NCBI GenBank assembly: GCA_033239525.1
Contig: BSYO01000004.1
Location: 12,934,037 to 12,998,036, forward strand
DNA: 64,000 nucleotides
DNA from: Nepenthes gracilis
Lineage: Eukaryota; Streptophyta; Magnoliopsida; Caryophyllales; Nepenthaceae
Reading direction: 5' to 3'
The notes beneath the pieces were generated by a model. It had not been told where the DNA came from. It ran no database searches and worked only from the letters and a program-made list of their open reading frames with translations. A program made the position numbers and the translations under genes. Shown piece after piece: positions 47,142 through 59,264 of this stretch. Numbering within the stretch: the first letter of the stretch is position 1; each line of letters begins with the position of its first letter.

Positions 47142-49893
47142 GTATTAAATCATATGAGAATTTCAACAAAATTTCTTTGAACCTTAGTTGCTGCTGTGAT
47201 CAAAGGCCAACGAATTCGCACCTCTACGTGGTTGAGTGAAGGACACGAGGTTACCCAATATTCAATATTATATATGTAACCATCTCGACCTAGTTCTTGT
47301 GGCATGGCCATGACCTGATCCAATGTTTATCACCGATATCCTTTAGTATCATAATATGATAATTATATAGTATAAACATTCCACTACAAAATAATGATGT
47401 TAAAGCCTCCAAGATATAAAAATCAGAATTGAAAAAATATAGACTATATTAAAGTTTTATATGTTCCTTATTTTTTAAAATTGTAATATTTTTATATAAT
47501 CTTTTCTACCATAACCATATAATACCGATAGATGGATAATTTTAGAGCCGATTAGACCTTAATAATAATAAACAAGGATTAGAATTTGACAATTGAAGAG
47601 AATCCCAAAGTGTAGATAACAATATGCTAGAGTGACGTTTGAACACTGCGTTACACGCCACAGGGAAGAGTTTAGCTTTCTAACAACATTAACATGTCAC
47701 AGATCCTCATGCGGTTATTTTGGTTTCCAACAAGTAGAAGTCTAACATAATTGAAAAATGGCAACTTAAACTCAGGAATAAAGACATAGACAATAACATT
47801 GTAGTCTGATGTTCAAAAAAAGACCACAAATAACTCTTGAAATCAACAAATCATGATTGAAATTTGAAGACTATGCAAATTATTGTGAGCATTCCATTGG
47901 CATCCAAATGTTAGCTTGAATGCAAGACAAAAGCTAGATAGAGACTACTTGAAATATAAATAATTACTTGAAATATAGAATATTAATAGGAAATATTTAG
48001 TCAAATACTTAAAATATAACTGAACAAAGTGAATGAAATTAAGTATTAACAGTTGAAACTTGACCCGCTTATTTGAACAACGGAAAAATATTTGATAATA
48101 TAGAATAAGTAAATAATAATTACCAATAATAAAGTGACATGCGATTTTACGTGAAAAATCCTTTTTAGAATGAGAAAAAAAATTGCGACTTGATACGTTC
48201 ACAATAACTCCACTATGCAATAATCGTTTGGTGATACAAACTCTAATAAAATAAAAGGACTCAATACCGTGTATTAAATAGATCAACTAACAATAAGTAT
48301 AAAATAAAAAAGTATAAATATGACAAATAAAAACGTTCTTTGCAACACCAAGAATAGCGTATCTAATGTTGACGAAAACTAAAACTCGATTTGAAACTCA
48401 ACCAGATACTCAAATCTTCATCTTTTACATTTTTTTCTCTCTTTTTCTTCTTTTTCTCTCATAGTTAGCATTCTCTAGGCCTGAAAATTATAAGTGGTTG
48501 ACCGTAAAAATACGTGAATATATTTTTATATTGCAAGCTACACTCGAATGCCCGTCAGGTGCACATCGAACACGAGTGCCCGTTAGGTGCATATCGAACA
48601 CGAGTGCCACGATAAAAGGCACTTAGGTGCCCCTCAAGCATGCCTTGAGCGGGTGCTTACAGTATTTGGTGCCTTGAGTATCCCTCGAGTGCATCTTGAA
48701 TGTTCTCTCTCTAAATCAGGGCTTTAGATCTAAGTCGCGCGTGCAAAACACTACAATTTTTCGTATCATTATAGAATCCGTGTGTCCTTATCTGAACCAC
48801 CGTATGGTATGTCAAATGAGTATGAGCTTAAATTGGAGTGATCTACAACCCAAAATAAACAATTCGATTTAAAGTTCATTTCTACTTTTATTTTTTTGAA
48901 TTCAATGTTATTTTTGATTTTCGCTTATGAATTAACATGTTCTTTGAATTTCTATAATTTTGTGTCTTTTATAAATGACATATCTCAAAATAAAAGAAAT
49001 ACGTAGAGAATAACATATCTCAAAATAAAAGAAAGATGTAGAGAATAAGACTTCACCTTCTCAAGAATGAACCATGAACTTTCAAAGAAGGAAATATCAC
49101 TTATAACAAAGAATAACGTAACTTATTTGCGGAATTCTTAATTCCTTAATGTTTAATCATCCTTCTCGGCTTTTCCTTCTTCACTTCCTAATTTCTTTCC
49201 TCCTTTGCTTACTTTCTCTTTTAAAAACAAGAGTTCTACTATATATAAAAATATAAGGAAAACCGTCTCTTATTTGAATTTCAATTCTATTGAAACTTTA
49301 AATCATTTTTATCAGATGTAACTTAACTTTAAATTTATATTTGTTTAGCTATTCAGAACATATCCACAGCCAATGGTCAAATAACCCACTTTTAAAATTT
49401 AAAACAAAAAATGAGCATTTTAAAAAGTATTAAAGTGACGTTCGACTTAATATTTAAATGCCGGCTTGACTATTACAACTTGTTGACTTCAAAATTTGCG
49501 CAATTGACTTTAGTTACTTCTAAGGACAAAATAATCTCAACTGAGGCAAAAATCACTAATTAATTCATGACAATAACATTAATGTAAATTCTTGAATTTA
49601 GAAATATCTTGGATATTGCAACTTTCCTTATCTAAGCGTTGAAAAATAAATCATGGAACTAGTCCTCGATTTGGTTTGTAGTGTGTAAGATTCGAATTTT
49701 AAGGTTTAAGAAATCGTTTCAAAATCTGTTCGGGTAGGATACTAATTCATGGTATGTGTCAGAATAAAATTGTTATGAACTATAGACAATGATTTAACTT
49801 TTTACTTTTCCCTGATGAAATGATGTTCTAAGCTTATTAACAGCCACAAATAAGTTAAAACTGAACAGTATCATAAAACTACTCTCTAGAAAT
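47142..49893. other. AT-rich DNA with a possible decayed copia LTR
   Basis: No gene found. From about 48040 to 48720 (minus orientation) motifs occur in the order seen in the Sirevirus-like LTR: CGGAAAAATATTTGA, ACGTGAAAAATCC, a CT-rich run at 48420-48470, and a cluster of CACTCGA/CGAGTGCC/CCTTGAGCG (48540-48700). Ends and TSD were not found. Confidence 0.4.
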
Positions 49894-49898
49894 AAAGT

Positions 49899-50812
49899 TA
49901 TTGGGTCCAGTGCCAGCAGGGCTTAAGAAATCGCGAGGCCCAATCCAAAAAGCAGCTGCCTAGGCAGCCAACTCGGTCTGATACCCAAATCGGCCTACGT
50001 GGCGGCCCAGTGCACACGACCAATTGACACCACCTATAACTCATTAATGTAGTTGCAGGGTGAAAGGTATGGCACAGAGGAAACGAGCCATTGAGGAAAA
50101 GGTCAGCGTTGCTAGCCACGGTTCAGCGGCACCGTTGTCCACAGTTCTCCAGCCAATCTCAGCATGAGAGGCAAATCAGGCGTGACTTGCGAAGCATGAT
50201 GGTCTCCCTGCCACCACAAGGTGACAACTGACATGTCAGCGACCACCACTGGGCAACGGACAATCAATCCCTATAAGAAGGATTCTCGCGCCTAAAATTC
50301 CAAGCCAATGAGGTAATAAATTCCCTCTCCTTTCACAGGAAACGAGATCGATTGATCAATCGGATCCCGAGCACCCAGCTTAACATTGTGCAACAAAACG
50401 CTCACCTTAGAGTTCAAACTCTCAAATCAGTGCCTAGATCCTGCCTCTACAACCATACTTAGGCGTCCAGAGAGTGAGCCACCCTCCGCGGTGCATACAG
50501 GGAGCCAGGCCTCCCACTAAACACTTATCAATCTCTCACCATTGCATTCACGCACTCCCAATGCATTCATAGCATATTTCCGCGCACCTCTAAGTATTCT
50601 TCCCTTTTCATTCATTGCGGAAAGTCACTAATTTGAGCGTTGGAGTGTCTTTGGTGGGAGAAATTTCTCCGAGCCTTTGACCTCTTATTTTTCATTTGTG
50701 TTGTGTAAGTTTCAGGTTTATAGTGACGGAGACCGGACTTGCTCGAGATCCTGCACGGATAAGGAATCCAAAGGCACCCTAATCCATACGATAACTCGGG
50801 ACCCAGGAAGCA
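49899..50812 (+). repeat. 5' LTR of the Tat element
   Basis: 914 bp, starts TATTGGGTCC (TG changed to TA) and ends CAGGAAGCA. The TATA-like box CCCTATAAGAAGG is at 50269-50281, intact here but TACAAG in the other LTR. Confidence 0.9.
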
Positions 50813-50815
50813 ATA

Positions 50816-50835
50816 TTGGCACTGTCTGTGGGAAC
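50816..50835 (+). promoter_or_regulatory. Primer-binding site of the Tat element
   Basis: TTGGCACTGTCTGTGGGAAC, three bases after the LTR, matches the TTGGCGCCGTCTGTGGGAA type common in Tat elements except for CA in place of GC. The cognate tRNA is not assigned here. Confidence 0.7.
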
Positions 50836-50885
50836 GCGACAAAAAGTCTAGCGTCTCCTTTCAACACTCAATCCTTTACAACAAG

Positions 50886-52530
50886 ATGGTCAACACCCAG
50901 GTGCAAGCCAACACCCCAGCAAGAGATGGGGCCACCCACGGCGACGACCCTTCAGTGGGTAGCCGTGCTGACGTCCGTCCGTAACTTGACATTAACTAGC
51001 TAGCAGTCAAAATGGGCAACATAAGGTTGATGCTTCAGGCTCTCTGTACCCGGACGGGCACGCAGTGGATAGGGGCTGCTCACCTGGAACCTCAAGCGTC
51101 ATCCTCCATGCGGGGAAGACGTCACACCAGAGCCCCCATGGGTAGATCAGATCGGCCTGACCATGCCTAGACCCAGGCGGCTTCTGGTAGTAGGGCCCAA
51201 ATAGTGGCTAGAAGCTGCCCCGGTCGAGACGACCGGGAGGAGAGCCCAAAGCAGTGCAACCCTCGAAACTCTCACTGTGAGGGGAGGCAGACAACCAAAG
51301 GCTTGTACAGCGTACGACCACCACGAGGGGGAAGCTGTCACAACCAGCACTCCTAGCAGAATCAACAGTGTCACACAAATCTTTACGACGTCATTAATGC
51401 ATGCAGGAGCGGGTCTGACTTGCCGGTGGAAGAGAAGGTAAAGTTGATATGGGATCACCTATTTAAGGAGAAGTCTGGCTGGCCCTCTGCTGACTTGCGA
51501 AGGTCACCATTCGTGATAGACATCCGGACTCAACCATTCCCCCGCAAGTTTAAGATGCCGACTCTGGAAGTGTTCGACGGGAGCAAAGATTCAATAGACC
51601 ACCTCAATAGCTTCCGCAGCCACCTATCCCTCCATGGAGCAAGAGAGGCTGTGATGTGCCAGTGCTTCCCCATCACTGTCAAAGGGGACACACTGTTTTG
51701 GTTCCATGGCCTCCAGCCAAACTCTATCCACTCTTTTGACGAGCTTGCTGATTGCTTCTTGAGTCAGTTTGCCTCCAACCGAAGGGAGGAGAAACAGCCT
51801 TGGCACCTTATCTGCCTTTGCCAGTGGTCGGACGAAACCCTGAAGCGGTTCCTCAATCATTTCATAACTAAACTGCGTCAGATCCCCCAGTTCTCTGAGG
51901 AGCTGAAACTTAATGCTTTTGTTGTCGCGCTGGCCGCGGGAGACTTATTCAAGCACTTGACACACCAGCGGCCCCAATCCTTCCGGGAAGTCGAGGCCAT
52001 AGCCTGAGCATACATATCGATAGAGGAGGCCAACAAGGCTAGGCGTCCCGAACGCGTGACCTGTTCCCCGGAAGGACCAAAGGTGGTGGTTGGGAAGAAG
52101 AGGAACAGCGACAGCAACCGCTCCCAAGAGCACCAAAAGCAGCCGTGGCTCGCACCGTGGTCCAGGAGGGAGTACGGGCTGACTTTCCTGACTCCCCTGA
52201 ACAATACCCATGCCAACAGGCTAATACAAATCCAGGATAAAAAGTTCTTCGTGTGGCCAAAGGTACCAAAGGGCCCTAATGGTGGAGACCAAATAAAATA
52301 CTATCACTACCACCATTGTTTGGGACATTCCACGGAGAATTGTTGGACTTCGTAGCAAGAGATAAAAGATTTGATCCACCATGTGCACCTCAAACGGTTC
52401 GTCAAAGGCCCGAGAGAGGTCCCCGTGGCCTCAAAGGGCGAGGCGATCAAGCCTCCAAGGAACTGTACAGCCATGGGCATATCAGCATGATCTCTATAGG
52501 CCTAGTCAAGAGTAGCAAGCAGCCGTAACC
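50886..52530 (+). pseudogene. Tat gag
   Basis: A likely start is the ATG at 50886 (MVNTQVQANTPARDGATHGD), followed by several stops through a Pro/Arg-rich N-terminus. The well-kept capsid domain is 51420-52007 (about 195 aa): KFKMPTLEVFDGSKDSIDHL, FRSHLSLHGAREAVMCQCFP, LFWFHGLQPNSIHSFDELAD and FVVALAAGDLFKHL, the standard Tat gag pattern. A zinc-knuckle relic YHYHHCLGHSTENC appears near 52300, its first Cys replaced by Tyr. Gag assembles particles. Confidence 0.85.
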
Positions 52531-52659
52531 CAAAAAAACTTCTAGCAGCAAGAGAGCGAGGGTAGGGCATAGGAGTGGTGTCATCAGCTTTAGTAGTGAC
52601 TATATGGCACATGTATCTTCTCCCATTCTGACTCCCTTGTTGATATGTACTTATTTCAA

Positions 52660-53127
52660 ACAGTACTATTGACTACCAGCTGAAACAAGTCTTTATTGAT
52701 AATGGAAGCTCTCAAAATTTTCTGTATCTTGATGCATTCTTTAAGCTTAGATTGAGAAAGAACTAGATAAAAGTAGCCGATGGCCCTCTATACGGTCTGG
52801 ATAACACAGTTGTGCCTGTGCAGGGAGAAATCTAGTTGGAGATCATGATGGGAACATACCCATGTACTACTACGAGGGGGTTAACGTTCCTTTTTGTCAA
52901 TTTGTCATCCATCTACAATGCCATCCTAGGCAGATCATTCCTGACCACCTTTGGGGTTATCACTTTGATCCCTCATTTGAAAGTAAAATTTCCCAATCCA
53001 TGAGGTGTAGGAGAGGTGCTTGGTCATCAGGTGATGAGATGGACAAGCTACCTATCCCAAGTCACCCCACGTTGCTAGACCACATGGACGGGGACTTGGA
53101 TCTTCGTGACGAAGCCATGCTGCAGTA
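52660..53127 (+). pseudogene. Tat protease region
   Basis: The translation around 52680-52720 reads VFIDNGSSQNFLYLDAF, matching the VLVDTGSSADILF active-site pattern but with D-N-G instead of D-T-G. Downstream YNAILGRSFLTTFGVI (about 52915-52960) is the second conserved block. Frame changes and stops separate these parts. Function would be Gag-Pol cleavage. Confidence 0.7.
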
Positions 53128-53199
53128 AACCCAATTAGGTGAAGCCACCAAAATAGTCCCACTAGATCTTGCCGAGCTCGAGAAGTGCGTGCACATCGG

Positions 53200-54895
53200 G
53201 GGCTCTCTTACCACGGCTAACCGCGACCGACTCATCATCTTTCTCCGGAAGAACTCAAACGTGTTCTCATGGGTTCCTGCTGATATACCCGGGATACTGA
53301 CTGAGGTAATGGTCCATAAGTTGGGGCTTGACCATGGTCATAAGTCCGTCAGGTAGAAGTGCAGGAACCACTTCATCAATAAGTTAATCACTGTCAGGGA
53401 AGAAGTAAAGCGACTGCTGGATGCTAGATTCATAAGGTAAGTGCAGTAATCCGGATGGCTATCCAACGTTATACTCGTAAAGAAAAGCAACAGCAAGTGG
53501 TAGATGTGCGTGGACTTTATTAACGTTAACAAAGCTTGTCCCAAGGACAGCTTTTCTCTCCCTTGAATCGATCTGCTGGTGGACTCCACATCCTGACACG
53601 AGCTCCTGGGCTTTATGGACGCCTATTCAGGCCATAATCAAATTAGGATGGATCCAGGTGATGAGTAGCACACCTCCTTCTTGACCAACCAAGGAACATA
53701 TTGCTATAAGGTCATACCTTTTGACCTCAAAAACGTCAACGCAACCTATCAGCGCCTTGTGAACAAAATGTTCAAGGCCTAGATTGGGAGGAATGTGGAA
53801 GTGTACATTGATGACATGCTCGACAAAAGCAGAATGGCCGATGACCACGTCCATGATAGCGAGGAAACTTTCAAGGTACTCAGGGCCCACAGGATGAAGC
53901 CCAACCCAACCAAATGTCCATTCGGGATAACCTTTAGGAAGTTCTTAGGCTTCATAGTGTCCCAGCATGGCATAGAAGTGAACCCGAAGAAAATCAGAGC
54001 CATCATTGATATGAACCCTCCACGGACCGCGAAAGAAGTACAAAAACTCACAGGGCACCTGGTAGCCTTATCGCTATTTCTGGCCAAGTCCACGGAGAAA
54101 TATCTCCCCTTCTTCAAGGCACTCAGAGGGACTAAAACGTCCGAATTTCAGTGGATGGACGAGTGCGAGGAAGTGTTTCGAAAGATGAAGATGTATCTCA
54201 TAAGCCCTCCTCTCCTGAGTTCACCATTCTCGGGCAAGGATCTGTACCTCAACCTGGTCACGTCAGACACGGTGTTTAGCTCGGTGCTTGTCAGAGAGCA
54301 CGAGGGTGCACAGCGGCCAGTGTACTACATGAGCAGGATATTAACGGACGTGGAGAATCACTACCCGCATGCAGAAAGGATTGCGCTGACTCTCATTTAT
54401 TTGGCATGGAAGTTGAGGCCGTACTTTCAAACACACCAGATCATTATGTTAACGGATCAACCCTTGAAGTCGATCCTACAGAAGCCGAAGACTTTCAAGC
54501 GGCTGGTCAAGTGGGCTATAGAACTAGAAGAATTCGACATGCAGTTCCGACCACGTCCGGCTCTTAAGGGCCAAGCTTTGGCAGAGTTCATTGTCGAGGC
54601 AGTGACCCTAGCTCTAGACGGCCCACAGAGCCCGAAAAGCTCAGACATGTCGGGCACTCCTTCATGGATCATGAATGTGGATGGATCATCCACCCAGACA
54701 GACAGCGGGGTTGGAGTTGTGCTCAGAATTCCAGACGTTACGGAGATCAAGTACTCTGTTGTGCTGACCTTCCCGATGACTAATAACATGGCCGAATATG
54801 AAGCCCTTCTTACCGGACTTTTTCTAGCGAAGGAATGTTCCACCAAGTCACTGGTCGTGCACAGCGACTCCGTGCTCGTGGTCAATTGAATCCAA
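53200..54895 (+). pseudogene. Tat reverse transcriptase, RNase H and archaeal-type second RNase H
   Basis: The RT N-terminus (VFSWVPADIPGI, MCVDFINVNKACPKDSF, FMDAYSGHNQI, FDLKNVNATYQRLVNKMF) contains several stops. From 53795 a 364-aa frame is open: VYIDDMLDKS with the catalytic Asp pair, LGFIVSQHGIEVNPKK, then RNase H (LNLVTSDTVFSSVLV, VENHYPHAERIALTLIYLA, LTDQPLKSILQ), then a second RNase H of archaeal type starting PSWIMNVDGSSTQTDSGVGV with NNMAEYEALLTGLFLA and VVHSDSVLVVN. The dual RNase H is diagnostic for Tat elements. The frame ends at TGA 54887 where Gln/Trp is expected; decayed sequence continues (HVPRAKN, ADQLAR) to about 55030. Confidence 0.9.
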
Positions 54896-55199
54896 GGAGT
54901 TTTCAATGCATTAAATTCTCAACTCATAAAGTACCTGGAGAAGGCAAAAGCCTAGATCCTGGTGTTTGAGCATTTCGAGATCGTACACGTACCGAGAGCC
55001 AAAAATTAGAAAGCTGACCAGTTAGCTAGGGATGCGGCTATAGGATCCTCGGTGCAATACTCCAGGATCCTGTGGGAAATCATGACTGTGTCCAATGTGG
55101 ATGGTTAGGACTAGGAGGTACTGCAGATAGACGAAGGCGACAATTGGATGACCCCGTATTACAGGTATCTGGCGGACGGCAGCTACCTACAAATGCTGA

Positions 55200-56390
55200 C
55201 GAGGCCAGGCGGATCAAGAAGACAGTAAGCTAGTATGTAATCATCGATGGCAGGATATACAGGTGAGTGTATTCCGCTCCCTACCTAAAATGCTTGACCC
55301 CCAAGGAGGCTGAATACTTATTGAGCGAAGTCCACCTCAGTATACGTTGTTTGCACATCGGAGGAAAGAACCTCGTGTTCAAAAACATACGACAAGACCT
55401 CTTTCGGCCCACGATGAAGCAGGATGCCGTAGGATTCATAAAGAAATGTGAAAGCTATCAGGTTCATGGATCCCTGGCGCACCTACCTCACACGGAGCTT
55501 TATAGTCTCCAATCCCCATGGCCGTTCGCACAATGGGGGCTCAACATCCTTGGGCCTATGCACTTGACCGTTAGATAGAGAAAATTTCTTATTGTCAGTA
55601 TCAACTACTTCGCAAAATGGGTGGAAGTTGTCCCTCTAGCGCGGATCATCGAACAAAACGCTATAAAGTTCGTCTGCCAAAACATTGTTTGTCATTTCGT
55701 AATTACTAAGGTCATAGTGACCGACAACGGAATCCAGTTCACCAGTAAGCAATTCACTGAGTACTCTGCAAGCCTGCACATCAGGCTGATCCACACATCT
55801 GTGGCATACCCTCAAGCAAACAAGCAAATTGAAGTCACAAATGGCATGCTGCTGCATGGATTGAAGACAAAACTAGAAGACGTAGGGGGCTCCTGGGTTG
55901 ACGAGTTGCCTTCCATGCTCTGGTTATATCGTACGACCCCGCGAGAACCAACGCGAGAGACATCCTTCAACCTCTGCTACGGGGTCGAAGCGATCGTTCC
56001 CATTGAAGTGGGACTTACCAAGCTGCGGTTGAATGCTTTGACCAGACCACCAACTCCTAGATGCTTAGGGAATGCTTAGACCAACTCCCGGAGGAGCGTG
56101 ATGTAGCCCACTTGAGAGCGGCAGCCTATGAGTAGCGTATCGCGCGGTACTAGAACAAGTGGGTTAGGGCACATCCACTTGAGGTTGGGGTCCTAGTCCT
56201 CTGGAGTGTAGTGGCGGCGGGAAAGACCGCTAGCAAGAACAAGCTCTCCCCAAGCTGGAAGGGATCGTTTCTAGTCTCGGCGATACTTCGCAACGGAGTA
56301 TACAAGTTACGCACCTAGGATGACAAGTTGGTCCCACAGGCCTGGAATGCCGCCAACCTCAAAAAAATACTACTAGTAGGTTTTCTATGA
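55200..56390 (+). pseudogene. Tat integrase
   Basis: Zinc domain 55267-55490: EVHLSIRCLHIGGKNL, then KKCESYQVHG where the second Cys of CxxC is lost. Core 55500-56040: FAQWGLNILGP (first catalytic Asp replaced by Asn), VIVTDNGIQF (second Asp kept), QANKQIEVTNGMLLHGLK (Glu kept), then LWLYRTTPREPTRETSF and YGVEAIVPIEVG. One stop lies at about 55576. The tail WVRAHPLEVGVLVLW...KLSPSWKGSFLV..NGVYKL..AWNAANLKK ends at TGA 56388-56390. The D-to-N change alone should inactivate strand transfer. Confidence 0.9.
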
Positions 56391-56589
56391 GCCCAAGTAA
56401 GACACGCACATCGTGACAAATGTTTGTACATGTTATGTCACTTAATAAAATTGATTGTTCTAGTTATCTTGCATGATCATTCACATGAGTGTTTGCATGC
56501 ATGACATTTTAAAAAAGAAATGAACTAGACTACCCCTAAGTCGAGCGGATCCTCATTCGTCCGTAAACTAGAATCTTTGCTCTACACCA

Positions 56590-56900
56590 AGTGTCTGAAA
56601 GCGGCCATGTCTAAACCTCAACCCCGTGTCGAGTGGCCCGTAGCGGCCCCAAAACCCTGGCTCCATGCTGAGTGGCCCGAAAGTGACCATGTCTAAAATC
56701 TCGACCCCACATCGAGCAGCCCAAAAGTGGCCATTTCAGACTTTGACTCTGCGTTGAAAGGGTCCTAAGCAGCCCGCCACCCTGGCTTCGCACCAAACGA
56801 CCCAAAAGCGGTCACAACCAAATTGTGGCTTAGTGTCGGAGGGCCCATCTATCCCCGAAAACCCTGGTCCCAAACCAAATGACCCTAGCGGTCGAAATTT
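56590..56900. repeat. Degenerate ~45-bp tandem repeats downstream of Tat pol
   Basis: Recurrent variants of TCGAGTGGCCCGAAAGTGGC followed by CATGTCTAAA or CCCCAAAACCCTGG, spaced about 40-48 bp. Hypervariable tandem repeats in this position are known for Tat-lineage elements and can seed satellites. Confidence 0.65.
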
Positions 56901-57950
56901 CAAGCCTGGGGGCTTTTGAAGTTCCCCAACGCGCGGCCACCAAAACCTTAGGGGTTTAAAAATAGCATGCGTGTGGTGACCTTTTCTAGAAGAAGAAAGT
57001 ACCCTCTGTCTATGATTGTCGTGGGCTAGGACCATGCGCTCGAGAGTGATGACGCCTTGAGTGGGGCCAAGCACCTAAGGCAAGTATCATGTGTGGAAGG
57101 GCCTAAGACCCTGATTTGGCTGTTGTGGCTTGAAAACCCAACTGGCCCTTAGCATGACTCCACAGGCTAGCGAATGATTACCTTCGCCATCTTCGCACCA
57201 AACCTGCAAGAGTGGAGGCAGCCGAAAATGCACAAGGTGACCAAATAACGAATGACATTCGAATGAAGCCTTACAATTGGAACACACAACACATTGACAA
57301 GTGCGTATAGCTCACACACCATGGGGTAACGAAACCCACCCTTTAGATGGTGCTCATAAACCGGGACGAAGCCCTCTTGAGGGTTGTTGGCTCAGCCCGG
57401 TGGAGCCGGGGCAAGGTAAGCCCAATCGCTAGGGATCTCGTAGTCCACCATTACGGCAGCGATGGTGCTCGATGTCAGGACGGATCTAGTGTTATTAACC
57501 TAATGACGAACAACACGAGAAACTTGAGAAAAAGAAGGGGATCCTTTCCTCTTTGTCATCGTCTTTCTCTCTCTCTTTGTGGTAATCCGAAAGCCTTCAA
57601 CGCAAGAAAGCATAAAGCAAGGGAATTTCACTGAAGTGTCGCTTAAATAGGGCACGGGGTGCCAACGTATGGGAAAGCTTAAACGACGCCTCCGCTTAAT
57701 GACCAAGCCACGTGCTCGCTCAGCAGGAGTGTCCCGCATCCCAAGTAGTAGCCAATCATGGTCCTTGCCAGACTGCAGGTCAACTTTGCTTCAGCTGCCG
57801 GTTAGAATTTTGGCTGTCACACCTACATTTAATACGAGAATCCTAACCACCAGGGACGGCAGTGGAAAGATTGCCAAAGCAAATGCACGTGAGAAACAAT
57901 GGTCCATCCAAGCATAGCAAGCAACAGGAAATAAATGGAACAGCTAAGTG
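56901..57950. other. Tat 3' spacer with a third antisense TATA-like box
   Basis: No recognised coding domain on either strand. On the minus strand CCTATTTAAG (57642-57651) resembles the antisense TATA boxes at 22229 and 58811; the downstream minus frame 57500-57739 is short and unrecognised. Confidence 0.4.
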
Positions 57951-57956
57951 TGAAGT

Positions 57957-57962
57957 TTTATT
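57957..57962 (-). terminator. Candidate AATAAA poly(A) signal of the antisense gene
   Basis: AATAAA on the minus strand, about 205 nt after the stop codon at 58169. Confidence 0.4.
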
Positions 57963-58168
57963 ATCTGATTCATTAACAACTCTTTTTTACAGAAGTCTGC
58001 AGCCACAAAGTACAACTAACGGCCACCTCTGGGCTTGGAAGGATCCGGAGTCGTGTACTCTGTCAGATCTGTGTGCATTAGGGCGCCTGAGTTTCAAGAG
58101 TCTAGGATGCCGATACAGAAGTTTGGGTCCTCCGGCGAGTCTAGTCTCCGGTTGAGACGGATGCCATC

Positions 58169-58705
58169 TTAGAAGTTCCTTTCTAGTGCAGGGTTGACAT
58201 CCTCCGGCAAAAACCTCAAACTCAGCTCGACCCCCATCCACGCACACTCCTCTCTGAACCGCACCCGAAGTCACTCTAGCTCCTCTTGAAAAGTCCGTGT
58301 GCGGTCCCGAGCCTGCATGTTGGCACTAACAAGCCTGGACGCCCTTGCTTTCGATTCCGCCCATGCCCCCTCAAAATATGAGACACGGGCCCTCGTCTGC
58401 TCAATCTCTATGATTGCAACCCGCACCCTGGCTTTAAAGTCTTCAACGGCTCTGGCGGCTCGATGAAATGGGGGATCCACCCTCTTGGACCTACAATGCC
58501 ACGAAGAGGCGGACATCTTCTCCCTCTCAAAGCCTGGAGGTGCCCTCAGAAATCGCATCAGACCCACAACAGTAGCCTTTGAATGACATCCCTCCACTGC
58601 CGCTGCACTAGCCGTAGTCACACCAGGGATCCCTGAGGTATGAGTGCCACTCATAGGCTCTCTGGAAGAAGATTCAGATCCTGATGGTGAGGATGGCCTT
58701 TCCAT
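58169..58705 (-). pseudogene. Antisense coiled-coil ORF of the Tat element
   Basis: From ATG 58705 (MERPSSPSGSESSSREP) to TAA 58169, 179 codons in one frame with a single in-frame TGA at 58271. The N-terminus is Ser/Thr/Pro-rich and probably disordered; residues about 85-150 (AARAVEDFKARVRVAIIEIE onward, QTRARVSYFEGAWAESKARA) form a heptad-like coiled coil; after the TGA it continues FREECAWMGVELSLRFLPED to LERNF. I infer it is a shortened form of the gypsy-type transposon ORF (21-22 kb copy) that lost the globular domain and kept the coiled-coil tail. It is antisense to gag-pol with a TATA-like box about 110 nt upstream. Role unknown. Confidence 0.6.
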
Positions 58706-58810
58706 TGAAGCGGCAACGTGAAAAGAGAAAGAGAAAAGGACTCGAAGGCAGCGCAAGGATTTACGTTCTCAAAGCAGAAAGAAAGGCGCAATCCCTTGGA
58801 GAGAACTCAA

Positions 58811-58824
58811 GGGATTAAATAGCC
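58811..58824 (-). promoter_or_regulatory. Candidate antisense promoter TATA box
   Basis: GGCTATTTAATCCC on the minus strand, followed by a CT-rich leader and ATG at 58705; spacing suits a Pol II core promoter with a TSS near 58785. Confidence 0.5.
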
Positions 58825-59264
58825 AAAACCCTCAAGTGGAACAGCATCGTCCAGAAGGAGAAGCGTGCTGGGAGAGAGCTAACAGTCTCCCTCCAAATGG
58901 TAGACCCTTAAAGTGTTGTGCTTTTCCAAAGAAATCATTATGACTCGATGCCCTAACATCTCCCATGCAATTAGTGCATCAGACCGTCCGACAGATGTGA
59001 CATCTACCAGTGACATTTGACCTCCGCAAGTAGCCTATGTCAGCAATCTCTTTGCACCATGTCCTCCCGTTGATAGTTAGCACAGCAACTCGAGGGAAGG
59101 TGCCTGTGAGAGTGGACCACAGGCCACTAGGGACGCTCAAACGCGCAAGTCGGCGCGTGTGACGAAAAAGAAGCCCTGCGACCTGGGGAATGTAAGGCGC
59201 CATATGACAGAAAGGGAGAGGATTCAAGTGACAAGTGAAAGGACTAATGGTAATAACTACTGCT

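Noticed and set aside
51147..52269. Minus-strand ORFs opposite the Tat gag
   Set aside because: The sense strand has clear Tat gag motifs; the antisense frames have none.
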